Positions 23,254 through 35,459 of a stretch of 64,000 nt of DNA are shown here, piece after piece (the first letter of the stretch is position 1; each line of letters starts with the position of its first letter). The notes below the pieces were generated by a model. The model was not told where the DNA came from and did not search any database. It saw only the letters and a program-made list of their open reading frames with translations. The DNA lies in the NCBI RefSeq assembly GCF_048544455.1, contig NC_133538.1, positions 455,341,311 through 455,405,310 of the forward strand, read 5' to 3'. The translations under genes were made by a program, and so were the position numbers. The stretch comes from Silene latifolia. Taxonomy: Eukaryota; Streptophyta; Magnoliopsida; Caryophyllales; Caryophyllaceae.

Positions 23254-23841
23254 CCTACGCATTTCTCAGCACTGTCCAGTTTTCGTAAAATTGTCATAAC
23301 TCACTCGTTTCTTGGTCGTTTTAGGCGTGTAACCTATCGTTAGAATCGTAAAAGAACAAGCTATCACCTCCAATTGAAATCACATTAAAATCGTTTATAC
23401 ATCTCAAGTTATAACAGTTTAAAGACAACCTCTCTATAATCGAAAAAAACACAACTACTTGATTTTTACTTCCAAACAACTTAAACGACAACAAGGTAAA
23501 CAAAACAACTCAATACTCATAAAACCAGCATCCCTAACCACATGTTACTATCTTCAAAAGCCTAGCAACAACATCCATTATGCACATACATCATTCAACT
23601 TACCAAGCATGTATTACCTACATGTTTTTATTCTATAACTTTACGTAAACAAAATCACAAATATATAACATCAAGTCTCCTATTCACATGTTACAAGCAT
23701 AACAACATTATAAAATCTATTCCATCATACAACATGCTTTATCAGAAATCATATTATCATGCAACAATTATTCATCTTTTTCCACCAATTATTCATGCTC
23801 CTTACTCAAACTTTCAGCTATATAAACTCGCACAACACTAC

Positions 23842-23848
<7 letters not shown>

Positions 23849-23913
<65 letters not shown>

Positions 23914-23948
23914 TATATGTAGTATATATATATATATATATATATGTA

Positions 23949-24035
<87 letters not shown>
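23849..24035. repeat. TA microsatellite
   Basis: About 187 bases of alternating TA with three short GTA interruptions (near 23895, 23921 and 23949). It lies about 175 bases from the primer site of B1. Frames through it encode only Tyr-Ile repeats and are not genes. Confidence 0.95.
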
Positions 24036-24036
<1 letters not shown>

Positions 24037-24208
24037 CGATCCCGACTCATATCCCATGGTGACCGGTTCAAAAATTGTAGGGCGAGTTCGCGACTTTAGG
24101 ATGTCTCCCAAGCCTTTGCATTAGCTCCTACAACTTCTACCCCGGGTTCATTTTAATTTGACTCCCAATATTCATTAGGTTCATTAGTTACAGGTTTCAG
24201 GATCGTCT

Positions 24209-24220
24209 CTCTGATACCAC
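24209..24220 (-). promoter_or_regulatory. Element B1 primer binding site
   Basis: CTCTGATACCAC is the complement of the initiator tRNA-Met site GTGGTATCAGAG. It lies two bases from the LTR start at 24223, showing minus orientation. Confidence 0.8.
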
Positions 24221-24222
24221 TT

Positions 24223-25663
24223 TGTGACACCCCCATACTCCAAGTGCCTTACCAGGACCACTTAAGGTATGAGAACGTCACCATCTCGGTTACCCGAGGC
24301 AATGATAACCAAATGACAATGAAGAAACATAATTTAAATAACAATATAGTTTAAAGTGATTACACGATCAAAATCAAAACCGTTAAACTGAAATACAAGG
24401 TTCTCAAACGGTCTACTGCTAAAACTATCAAAGCTATAAAACATAGTCTGACACAACGGAAGACTTCTAACTGCCACGTGATGACTCATCCCAGCTATCC
24501 CATATGCTTCATATCAAACCTGCTCAATAACTGCTCACCATCCCCGAATGGAACACCACAGTTTTTAAAACAATAAACGGGGTAAGTACTAATTACACAA
24601 TCAAAGCCACACTGAAATAATCATACAAACAGCTCACACATAATCCTAGTCTCTATCTCCAATCACCTCATAACTGACTACACACTAAAGTGTGTAGCCC
24701 TGCCAGAGTACTCATCGCAACAGATACTCCTCGCCGCCAGTTGGGGACTGCAGCCGTTCCCACCTAAGACCCGCTCATCTCCATCGAGCGATAAACCCAT
24801 GTTCATTAATGTGCACATCCCTTCTGTGGCGGGTTCCACAGAAGGCGAATTAAGGGCGTGAAGTCACTCCCGCAAGTGACTCCACTCAGCCAGGGACGCA
24901 CCCCGAATAACACAGACAGATAAACAGCAACCACAATACAACATCAACGACCGTCTGAATCAATCAACAATATGAAATCACAAACGTCTGAATCAATCAA
25001 CAATATGAAATCACAACCGTCTGAATCAATCAACAATCACCACACACATCATGTAACTAATACTGAGTAGGGAAACCCTACCTGGAATGCAACCACCACA
25101 GACGGTCTAGCAGCTAATCAAAATCATTCTTCAATACAATCACCTCCTATCAAACATACAATCATACAATCAACATCTAAAAAACACAATACTCCCAAAA
25201 CCCCCAAATTACCCAATTAGGGTTTCAACTAAAATCAATGAAACAACATAAAAATTGTACTAGGACCTTACCCACAATACGATGGTCTCAACGGCGTAAA
25301 GAACACAACGATCCGATGATTCTAGGCCTTAGGATTTGCCAACAACGCGACGAGAGAGAACTACGTAACTTCTTTTTCTTTTGAAAGGTTTAGAAAGGTG
25401 AAAAGTGATTAAAGAAAATGACGGAAGCCTTTTATATTAATATAGCGTTATTAGCAAAACCCGTCAAAACAAACCCGTAAAACACACTTACTCGATCGAA
25501 TAGGTGACTTACTCGATCGAGTGCCCCCTACTCGATCGAGTACCCAACTTACTCGATCGAGTACCCTACAGGCAGACTACTGATTTGCGTCAAAACTACT
25601 TACTCGACAGAGTAAGCCCTACTCGATAGAGTACCCAAAGACTCACAAAACCGTAGTATTACA
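24223..25663 (-). repeat. Element B1 5' LTR
   Basis: 1441 bases from TGTGACACCCCC to GTAGTATTACA. It holds a tandem of about 32 bases (CGTCTGAATCAATCAACAAT and following, nearly three copies, about 24952-25040). It also has a dyad array at 25487-25637 and a minus-strand TATA-like ATATAAAAGG near 25430. It is clearly homologous to the B2 LTRs. Confidence 0.85.
25487..25637. repeat. Element B1 LTR dyad array
   Basis: Six units: four ACTCGATCGAGT types (one ending GAAT), then ACTCGACAGAGT, then ACTCGATAGAGT beside the LTR edge. The last two variants occur in the same order and place in both B2 LTRs. The array ends about 55 bases before the TATA-like box at about 25430 (minus strand). Confidence 0.88.
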
Positions 25664-26085
25664 GTTTCAAAGTGTAACACCCCCATACTCCAAGTGCCTT
25701 ACCAGGACCACTCAGGTATAAGGATACTACCATCTCGGTTGCCCGAGGTACTGAATATCATAAGACAATAAAGAAACGTACTTTTAAAGTAATTATAGAC
25801 TAAGTGATTACATGTTCAAACCAAAACTAATAAAAGGAATTACAAGGTTCTCATACGGTCTACAGCTAAACTATCAAAGCTACTAGACTTCGTCTGACAC
25901 AGCGGAAGACTTCTAACTGCCACGTGATGACTCATCCCGGCTATCCCATACGCGTCATATCACACTCGCTCAATAATCGCTCACCACCCCGAATGGATCA
26001 CCACGCTTTTAAAACATTTAAACGGGTCAAGATTAATCACACAATTCAATACATATATCAACAATAAGATAAACAGATAAACAAT

Positions 26086-26112
26086 CACACACACACACAC
26101 ACACACACACAC
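26086..26112. repeat. AC microsatellite
   Basis: CA dinucleotide run of about 27 bases. The sister LTR (near 42933) has a shorter, interrupted version, so it has changed since insertion. Confidence 0.9.
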
Positions 26113-26836
26113 CAACTCCCATCGTCTCAATACGACGATCCACCACCGGACCACCCCGATGGGGACCGCAGCCGTTCCCACCTAAGCCCCGCTCATCGTA
26201 TGAGCGATAACCCCGTCCCATTAATGTGCACATCCCCTTCCGTGGCGGGTTCCACGAAGGGCGAAACTAGGGCGTGAAGTCACTCCCGCAAGTGACCCCA
26301 CTCAGCCGAGAACGCATCTCGAGAACCATAGACAACCAATCACAATCACAATTACAATCACAATCATCATATCAAACAACTAACTACAAAGACATCACCA
26401 ATATCCCATTATGGGACTAATACGAGTAGGAAATCCTACCCGAAAGCACAACACGCAGACGGTATCTACAACTGTATCAAAACGGCTCCTCTACGAATTC
26501 TCCTCTTATCATACAAAGACATAAAGACTACACATCACAAACTACACACCAAAACCCCCAATTCCTAAATTAGGGTTTAACCAATCTTAACAAAACATTA
26601 TAAAAACTATATTAAAAGCTTACCCTCGACGCAAGGAATCCAACGACACGAAAAACGACAAGAACCGACCGTCGAACTCCGGAATTGCTAAGAATGCGAT
26701 TAGGAAGATGAACTGGTCGCTTTCTCTCTTAAACAGGGTTTTAGGTTTTGTAAAAGTGAATTAAAACAATGACGAATATGTTTAAATACCTTAATCGCAT
26801 AATTAACAAAACCCGAGAAAACTCCCCGAAAGCGGA

Positions 26837-26985
26837 CACTCGATCGAGTACCCAAGTTACTCGATTGAGTACCCCTTACTCGATCGAGTACCCCACTACT
26901 CGATCGAGTACCCAACAGTCGAAACTATTCTAAAACGCAACTTACCCTTACTCGACAGAGTAAGGCCTACTCGATAGAGTACCCA
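26837..26985. repeat. Element B2 left-LTR dyad array
   Basis: Six units: ACTCGATCGAGT, ACTCGATTGAGT, then two ACTCGATCGAGT, then ACTCGACAGAGT and ACTCGATAGAGT next to the LTR edge. The sister array at 43690-43822 has five units. The array ends about 47 bases from the TATA-like word on the minus strand. Confidence 0.9.
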
Positions 26986-27011
26986 AAGACTCATAAATAC
27001 GGAGTATTATA

Positions 27012-27052
27012 GTCTTCCCTCCTTAAAAGGAACTTCGTCCCCGAAGTTCAAC
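27012..27052 (-). promoter_or_regulatory. Element B2 polypurine tract and polyprotein-end relic
   Basis: On the minus strand CCTTTTAAGGAGGGAAGAC touches the LTR start, preceded by ACTTCGGGGACGAAGTT, a variant of the TTCGAGGACGAA relic also seen in A, D and E. Confidence 0.75.
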
Positions 27053-27327
27053 CCATACATAAAAACAACCATACAGACTCGACCAAGACACAACAACTTA
27101 GCTAAGGACTCAAGAACTCGACCGATCATAGAACATGAACTCTTAACACCCACTCCACCAACTATGTTTACTTCCACAACATGACTCACTATATCGTATC
27201 TACCACATATATATCTCTCACGACACCAACTCCATACATAACCAACTACCATCCTCTAATGCTGCTAGCTCCATAATATCATCAACTATCAAATCCAATA
27301 CCAAGACACTCATAGACATCAAACGGG

Positions 27328-27385
27328 ATGTTACATTCTACCACCCTTAAAAGGAACTTCGTCCTCGAAGTTTACTCACACTCGT
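27328..27385 (-). promoter_or_regulatory. Second, inner polypurine-tract module of element B2
   Basis: GATGTTACA (an LTR-end-like word) at 27328-27335 is followed by TTCTACCACCCTTAAAAGG and AACTTCGTCCTCGAAGTT. This repeats the whole end module 324 bases inside the real one. Only the outer module touches the LTR defined by the target duplication. Confidence 0.65.
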
Positions 27386-30300
27386 AACCTCATCATCCAA
27401 CTGTCAACACTAGCGAAATATTCTCACACCCCTAAACATCACGCTACTACAAGCACGGTCATGACCTTTAATAAAATCACCCACAACACGAATCGATCTT
27501 TTATTCTACATCAAGACTCAACTTCCAAATATATTACCATATGTACAAACACAAAAATCTGTTTTATCGCATCCTACTCCTCTTAAGACAAATGTTACGT
27601 CCTCGTAACTCACTAATACCAAACCATATCTATATCTCATTACCCTCTGTACCACCACATGTCAAAGATAACCGTCTATAAACCAAACACTCACCATTCT
27701 TATATCCAAGGCTCCCATACATAAACATTTCCCATTCCTCAACTCATTCGGCAACAAGACCTAACCTATACCATAAACTCGTAGCAAATCACCATACCCA
27801 CTCTTCATTATTATTTGCCAAACAACATACCTCTCTACGTAAGGCACTTATCTCCCAGAAGCATAACTCACGGTCCGCACTCGTTACGTACACGCACACT
27901 AGATCCTCAAGTTCTTTCTTTCATTACCGCAAAATTCATACACAACTTAACATGACACTAATTTCCCCAACACCCTACACTCACTGTCTCAACAAAAGAT
28001 TATGAACTACCTGCCGCTTTCAGATCATTACAACACATGTTCCACGAATCATTTTCCATTACCATGTCTACCGATGTCTCATCTGAAAACAAGATCAAAA
28101 TTACCGTAACAACCTCTCACAACCTTGTCCCATCAACAGATTATCACTATCCCATGACAACAACGAAACATATACAACTCAATTTCACATCATACTCTAC
28201 CTCATTCCCAACTTAACCCGGTAAAGAAAACATGAATAAGCAAGACAACTGTCTATCAAAGACAAATCGAAACTCGCAGAGAGCAACATCAAACCAAACA
28301 ACAATCTATGTATAATCGGTATGTACTTTGAAACCCGAATCATAATCATCCCGCCTACTCCACCACAACCGGTGACGGCATCACAACACCGCCACCAACA
28401 GCCACACCGTAGTGCGAAAATACCCGCATCACAGCACTATGTACCATGCCCGGATCACCACCCGAGGCACCACAACCACACCGATAGACATCACAACTGC
28501 ATACAATTCCCATAAATACTGACTTAGCATAACTTCTCAAACAAGAAAAACTTACTCAAATCCACTTTATTAAATCACCACGCAACATATTATATGGATA
28601 AACAGATAAGCATCTCATGAACATCCTCTCTGCCATTTCCTAATACGCATGTGTTATCAATACACATAAAATTATAACTAGCCATGTCAAATCAATCAAA
28701 TTATTACCTTTTTGGATATCATTAAATTAAATTACCGTGTCCAACATATATATATTATCGAACATTCATAAAACAATTTTATAATTATCATACCATACCA
28801 CTTCTTGTGAGGTCAGAACCTCACACAAACATTTACACATATCATAGACCCGTAATCATAACCAACTAGTCAATCCTGACCACGTAAGTCACCACTCGAA
28901 AAAGGTTACCTGCCGCCCGAGTTTAACTCATATGCCCCTCATAACATATTTCCCCATTCGCACGACCATCACTTCCTGCCAAATATAATCACACCTTCAC
29001 TATTCAACTAATAGCGTCCGCCTCATCTAACCACATCTTATACCCTCTCACAATCATACACAACAATCAGGTCCCTACCAAATCAACCTCTTTAGAATTG
29101 CTACCTTTCTAATATTCCATCACTCTTAGCCATTAGTGATAACACCACAATGCCACCGCTGCTCATATATCAAATCTCTTACACTCATATCAAAATAACA
29201 TGGTTTTTCTACCATTTTTGGTTAACATTGCAAATAACGAACATCAAACCCATCCACAAAATTACCTCAACATTATTCCCAATGCTATCTTATTTGTATT
29301 GTCATCCAACTCTCCACCAAATATCTCGTATCGTGCCAATACTCCACCAACTTCTTACTCCCTTAATTCCTCGAAACTCATTACCAATCATGTTGCCCTG
29401 AAACTCCTATATAACCTTTAGCTAACATCCTCGTGATACCATCACATATTTCGATGATTTCTTATCTTTATATCACATAGCTCCGGTGAACATTTTCCTC
29501 AGCTTACTTTTATCCTTCTTTTCTCTTTACACTCAATAATACCAATTAATAGTTCAACTCCTTATTCCTTCTAGCTAACTCTTTAGAAATCAAGTTACCC
29601 CTTCGTTGCTCCAAAACTTAATTCCATTATTTTCTACCGACATAATCTCACTCTTTTCTTACCATGGATCTTCTCTTATTATGCTATCACTCATACTTGC
29701 CACTAATCTATCCATAGAACCAACGTTTAATGTTCAAACAATTGCATCCCCCTTTTTACATCTCTAGAAATCCGAATTCATTTAATACCGTTAATTACCC
29801 AAGGAAATCACACAAAGAGTTTCATCTTTTAATAAACCAAACCTCCCAAACTCACTCACAGTCTACAAATACACCTCGCGACATGACTCCACAAAGTTCA
29901 CTATATATTACTCTTCTCAACCCCTTTAAACGAACTTTCACTACATAAATCCATAACCCACACGACTCCTAACCATTTCCTTCCATAACTCTTTACACAT
30001 CTCAAGCTGCCACTATCCACATTCTTACTTTCAATCTTTTCATTCTCACGTTCATTATACTCACATCATCCCTTGTCTATATTCACTTATTTTTACATTA
30101 CTCAACACACAATCATATCACTCATCCCGTCTCGCAAAACGTGCGCCATGCCTCAATAAACTATACCAATCTTCCTTTTCTTTTTCCACCATCTATCATA
30201 ATCACATATACTCATGTCCTCCCCACCGAACTCATACTCATCATAGTGCCACTCTTTACATCATAAGATTGGGTAACTTACGCTTCAGGACCAACACATA

Positions 30301-31449
30301 CGTAAAACAATGCATAAAGAAGTAATACAACACCTTTGAATTAAACATAATATGCAACGAATGTCAAAAGACAAACATATGACCCGAAATACGCATATGA
30401 CCTTACAGACCCCACTCGATCGAGTACCATAACCTACTCGATCGAGTTGAGGCTACTCGATCGAGTGCCCAACATGCTCGATCGAGTGCCCCGACTCCAG
30501 AACCCAAACAGACCCTTCGGATCTCGACTTACTCGACCGAGTAGCCCGGCTACTCGATCGAGTGACCCCATACTCGATCGAGTGCCCGAGGTACTCGATC
30601 GAGTGCCCAAAACACGATTCTGGTCAAAATAACGACAAGTACCCACTCGATCGAATCAAACCCACTCGATCGAGTCAAACCCACTCGATCGAGTCATGCA
30701 GACTCGTGAATACTACCCGAATGTTATCTCACATACCCTAACGTACTATGCATTCATTATTATTTCAACATTATGATTACAACTACGCATTCAAATCTGC
30801 GCGACTCCTCATACAATTAATAAAATAATCTACTTCGTGTTATCAAGTGCCACGTTATAAACAACCATCATGCTTTTCATCCAATTTGTTATATAAAACA
30901 CATATCATTGAACCTCTATTCTTCATGTTACTACTTACCAAAAGTCAAACATTACCATCTATCATGCTCATATAACATTCAACTTTCAATCATGTATTAC
31001 CCGCATGTTTTAAATTTTCATAACTTTTCATAACACAAACCACACCCATACACTACAAATCCTATTTCAATGTTGCTAATACAACAACATTACAAATCCA
31101 CTTCATCACACATCATCATATACGAACTACTTTCTTTTTCTACCATATCATTCATCATTCTCATATACTTTTCCAACGATTCCAACCAACATGTCAACCA
31201 ACTATCATGCAACATGCTTTCAACAAACCATATACAGCACAATTAACATACACGTCGCACATATACACACGGACTCCACGTTCCCATACCATGTGACTGG
31301 CTTAAGTATCATGGGGCCAAGATTTTGAAGTGAGGGCGCCTACTCACCCAAAACCTAGCATCACCGGCTCCCATTACACATACACCAGGTTCATTTTATT
31401 AGACTCCCTATGTTCATTATGTTCATTTGTTACAGGTTCCAAAATCGTC
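27386..31449. other. Element B2 interior, non-coding
   Basis: AT-rich sequence co-linear with B1's interior, with no coding domain. The word TTAAGACAAATGTTACGTCCTCGTAAC (near 27590, quoted only in part elsewhere) resembles a line in element A near 8880-8920, again linking A and B. The dyad array at 30412-30696 is the only structured stretch I see. Confidence 0.6.
30412..30696. repeat. Element B2 interior dyad array
   Basis: Eleven units of ACTCGATCGAGT with few variants (ACTCGACCGAGT and ACTCGATCGAAT) lie in 285 bases, about 770-1050 bases downstream of the primer site in the element's own sense. In-frame runs such as LDRVP and GTRSS are by-products of the repeat. No TATA-like box lies within 100 bases. 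Confidence 0.9.
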
Positions 31450-31461
31450 GCTCTGATACCA
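31450..31461 (-). promoter_or_regulatory. Element B2 primer binding site
   Basis: GCTCTGATACCA is the complement of TGGTATCAGAGC (initiator tRNA-Met), two bases from the right LTR start at 31464. Confidence 0.85.
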
Positions 31462-31760
31462 TTTGTAACACCCCCATACTCCAAGTGCCTTACCAGGACC
31501 ACTCAGGTATAAGGATACTACCATCTCGGTTGCCCGAGGTACTGAATATCATAAGACAATAAAGAAACGTACTTTTAAAGTAATAATAGACTAAGTGATT
31601 ACATGTTCAAACCAAAACTAATAAAAGGAATTACAAGGTTCTCATACGGTCTACAGCTAAACTATCAAAGCTATTAGACTTCGTCTGACACAGCGGAAGA
31701 CTTCTAACTGCCACGTGATGACTCATCCTAGCTATCCCATACGCGTCATATCACACCTGT

Positions 31761-33515
31761 TGATCGGAGCCATTTGGTGTTCACAATTAAGCATATGTGG
31801 TCGTTGGTCAATGGTCGATACAAAACACAATTTATACTTCACAAACAACTCTACAATTAGTAAAGAGGCAAGTAAAGGTCGGATCCCAAGGGACGGGTAT
31901 TGAAATGAAGATTCTATTGTAACTAGTGGTGTCTAGGGGTGTCACAAATTGGGTTGATGTAGAAGGTTACTAAACTAAAATAGCAATGAAAATAAACTAA
32001 CAAGATAAATAAAATAAGGGTGTAAACAATTGATTAAAAGCACTAGGGTGTCATGGGTTCATAGGGGAATCATGGGATATGATCATACAAACATGTTCTC
32101 AAATTATAAGCAAGCAATTATTATTTTGATGGATTGAGTTGGGTTATATCTTACAATCCTAGGAAAGTTTGGGTCCCGGAGCCGAATCTCTTGGATTGTA
32201 CAACACCTACAAGTCGACTTAATCTTCCCTACTTAACACATGCATGGTCTAACAAGACTCGAGTTGGGGTATGTCTTACAAGTCAAGTTGAAAGGATAGA
32301 AGATGATAGTAAATGCAAGGATTCATAGGCTTAGCATTTCATCAAATATAACATGTGCATGTATTAAGATCAAAACAAGCAAGCAAATAAGATATGAAAG
32401 CATATTAATTTAAGCATGAATCATTCCCCATGTTGGTTTCCCCTAATCACCCATTAAACCCTAGCTAAGAGACTACTCACTCATTATCATATTGATCATG
32501 CTAGAAAGGTTGTCAATCATACTAACATAATGAAACATGATGAATAAATGAAAGTAATTAGCAATAATTAAAAAGGGATTAAGAGATTATACCTACTAAT
32601 GATTCCAATAATAAAGCAAGAATAATAGAAGTACTTGAATCCTAGATTGAGAGGTTGTCAATCTCCCAATAATAACCCAAATAATCTTCAATTACCTAAA
32701 ATAAAGTAAGAACAAGAGAGAGATTAAAGAACTAAAACTTGGATTAAAACTTGATTAATATTTGATTACAATATTGAAGAGAGATTTGATTGATATTAAC
32801 TACACTAATTATTGATAAGAAGAACATGCTCCTCTAATTAGACTAATGGGGTATTTATAGTGAAAATTAGGGAGGATGCATTAGGGTTAACTAAGGGCTA
32901 AACTAGTAATTACACTTTTTAAGTTGAGCAAGGAGCCTCCGGGATTATCCGAGAGAAGGGCTTCTCTTATCGATGCTTGAGGAATGAAAACGTCTTTGTC
33001 TTTGCGATCCGTGCGGATGGGAGTCGGGACGGCCGGATCTGGGCTGAGGAATCCAAGCGGATTCTTGGGCAAGACGCTCGGATTGGCGAGGGGGAATCCG
33101 AGCGGATTCCTTTGCGGGACGCTCGGATTGGCGAGGACGGACGGATTCTCTACAATCCGTTCGGATTGTAGTTCAGCAACTTTCCTTCTTCTTTTTCTTC
33201 CCTTTTCTTCACGAATTCCTTGGGGATTTCCTTGGGGACTCAAGGATCCTTTTCTCAACAATGTTCTTCTACTATGCTATGTACAAAGGCCTTCTAGTCT
33301 TGTCTCTCCTTGATGCTTGGTAATTGAATATGATCAATTTAGCCTTGTTATGCCATGAAAATGCAAGATTCTTACTCCTTTCCTACCAAGGGATCAAAAT
33401 CTCAAAGAATATGCAAAACAAAGAACTAAAGATAAGAAATGACCCAAATAGGCACTAAAAAGCATGGAAACAATGGTAATTCGGGGCTAAATATGCGCCA
33501 ATTATGGTCACATCA
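31761..33515 (-). repeat. Element C left LTR (3' LTR)
   Basis: 1755 bases, same length as its sister. It contains a minus-strand TATA box CTATAAATAC (32851-32860) and the CGNNCG dyad array at 33006-33170. In the element's own sense it starts TGATGTGACCATAATTGGCG, a start often seen in Athila-like LTRs. Confidence 0.92.
33006..33170. repeat. Element C left-LTR dyad array
   Basis: Eight units built from 5-6 base arms around a two-base spacer: ATCCG-TG-CGGAT, GACGG-CCGGAT, AATCC-AA-GCGGATT, AAGACG-CT-CGGATT, AATCCG-AG-CGGATT, GACG-CT-CGGATT, GACG-GA-CGGATT and AATCCG-TT-CGGATT. In the element's own sense the array precedes the TATA box by about 145 bases. Confidence 0.9.
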
Positions 33516-33530
33516 AATATCCCCAAACCG
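33516..33530 (-). promoter_or_regulatory. Element C polypurine tract
   Basis: The minus-strand CGGTTTGGGGATATT touches the LTR start TGATGTGACC. It is the expected second-strand primer. Confidence 0.7.
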
Positions 33531-35459
33531 AACCTTTGCTCGTCCCGAGCAAAGAGGTGACAAAGACTAGGACCAATACTAACCTAACCTAATAATAATA
33601 GCCGATATGAGACAATTAGCGGGTCTCACTCCGCCCCTTCAACTCACAACAAGACAACCATGAGGTAGGATGCCTTCTTGCAAGGCAAGGTGGGTCTTGC
33701 CAAAATGGCGACACATCCAAACTTTAAAGCACACAAAAACACATAATGGATGCATCTACAAAATAATAGCCACTTTCCTCATCTAAGTGGCGGAAATTAT
33801 CTACAAGGGAAGCAATTCAAGGGTACACAATCCTTCATAGATGCAATTTGTTCAAACTACTAAGCCTAGAAGGATACCAATAAATCACCTCCAAAAGGTG
33901 TCAAGCTAGGGTACCTTTGTCCTCAATCGTTAAATGCTTTTGTCAAGAGTAGACTCCTATGGTGTTAGAAACACTGGAGGATCGCGGAATTCCCCTCTTG
34001 CCTAGACAAGAAGAAGGGTCGTCCCCTCTCTACCATGCACAAAAATGGATACGATGGATAAAGGGATCGATAGATATTTGAGTTTCATTTTGGGAGTTTG
34101 CTTTCATTTTTGTTTTCCCCCCAAATTTCTTTGGCATTTGACTTTTTGAGAACACTTTCTTTGCCATTCTTTTTGATTTTTGGCATTTCAATACTTGACA
34201 ACTTTTTTGCATTTTCTTTTGAACATTTTCAAAGTCACCCCAATTAGTAACGAGGGTGCCTTGTATTTGAAGTTTTAGGAGTTCTATTTTTGCTCCTCTT
34301 TTCATTTGATGCATTTTTGCAAACTTTCTTTCACTTTTCATTTCATTGAACTCAAATTGATTTCTTTTTGTGCCCATTCCCTTTGATGACAAAAATATGG
34401 TAGAACATGGATGAATGATGGAAGTATGCATGGTTTCAAGGGTCACCTTGGAATAAACGGTAGCCAAGGAGTTATCATACCACAAGGTACTCTTGACTCG
34501 GCTTTAAACCATGGGTCAAAGGATACTAGCATGACACATCCTAGGGTGTTTTACAAGTATTCTAACAAGCAAAGTCTTAAGAATAAAAAGCATCTACTAG
34601 GGCCTATATACACTTGTCAAGCTTCCCAAGTAGACGGTTTCGCAAAGTTTTTCTAACATACAACTACATGCCATGATGCAACTAACATATAAACATCCTA
34701 ATGCAAATGATTCTACCAACTAATATGCCAAATAAACTAAATGCAAGTCCTAAGTTCACATTGTTTTACCGCATTAATCAAAATAAAGCCACATAGTCAT
34801 TAACATAAAGAGGAAAAAGGAGATTGGAAAGATCATACCATGCGGTCTTCAATATCCTCATGTCTCGGATGTGGCATAGTCAATCAAAGTGAACAAGGAT
34901 AAAACAAACACAATATATACAAGACAATATATACAAAGGAAATGAACTTGTTTTTGGATTTTTCAATTTTTAAATTTTTATGATTTTTGAAATTTTTCAA
35001 TTTTTATGGTTTTTGAATAAAAGTTAAGTGTTAGAATTCCCATCCCCACACTAATATGGGCATTGTCCTCAATGGCCAAAATGATGGAAATTATGCAAAG
35101 ATGATGCATGATTTCTATACTAAATGCAATTCTACACTAAGCTATACTACATGATGCATGGTTTTTGTTATGACGGAGAGGATAATTTAAATTACCTCCG
35201 TTGTGTATGCATTAACTTCCCCAAACCAAATAAGACACTATTGCTAATGTCAAAGCATGGGGAGTTCATGCACACACTATGCTATGCATGAAACTAGATT
35301 GTCATTTTGGATTTTACAAAAATGGGAACAATAAAGAACACCTCAAAGGAACCGAGGTGTGAGTCCTTTGATGTTGCTAGGACTAAACCAACAATGATCA
35401 AAATGAAATAAAATACAAAGAGATATAGACAAACCGTGGGAGAGTAGGAATCTCCAAGG
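33531..35459. other. Element C region between ORF-1 and the 3' LTR
   Basis: About 1.9 kb, non-coding in the element's sense. It includes an AT-rich stretch with repeated AATTTTTATGATTTTTG-like words (34950-35020) and GCTCGGGACGAGC (13-base dyad, minus strand near 33540). Short open frames here have no domain. Confidence 0.55.

Larger units (their letters stand above)
20481..24208. other. Element B1 interior, non-coding
   Basis: AT-rich and rich in Cys/His/Thr-like random frames but without any domain. It holds a T-rich run at 22843-22872, a dyad array at 23086-23253 and a long TA microsatellite at 23849-24035. It is co-linear with B2, except that B2 lacks the microsatellite. Confidence 0.65.
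20481..25663 (-). mobile_element. Element B1: non-coding LTR retrotransposon, incomplete older copy
   Basis: Minus-strand element with one LTR (24223-25663) and 3.7 kb of interior. The interior is co-linear with element B2's interior (about 27810-31463), for example GTTACGTACACTCACACTAG against GTTACGTACACGCACACTAG. The primer site complement CTCTGATACCAC (24209-24220) touches the LTR. The left side meets element F at about 20480, and only one LTR is present in the window. It has no coding domain. It differs more from B2 than B2's LTRs differ from each other, so it is older. Confidence 0.75.
25673..27011 (-). repeat. Element B2 left LTR (3' LTR)
   Basis: Runs from TGTAACACCCCC to GAGTATTATA, where the sister ends TATTACA. 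It holds an AC microsatellite at 26086-26112, a six-unit dyad array at 26837-26985 and a minus-strand TATA-like GGTATTTAAA near 26781-26790. Confidence 0.87.

Noticed and set aside
23734-24124. Tyr-Ile repeat open frames on both strands
   Set aside because: They are translations of a TA microsatellite and have no coding support.
32977-33313. Open frames across the C LTR dyad array
   Set aside because: Frames on both strands are produced by repeated CGGATT units; no domain is present.
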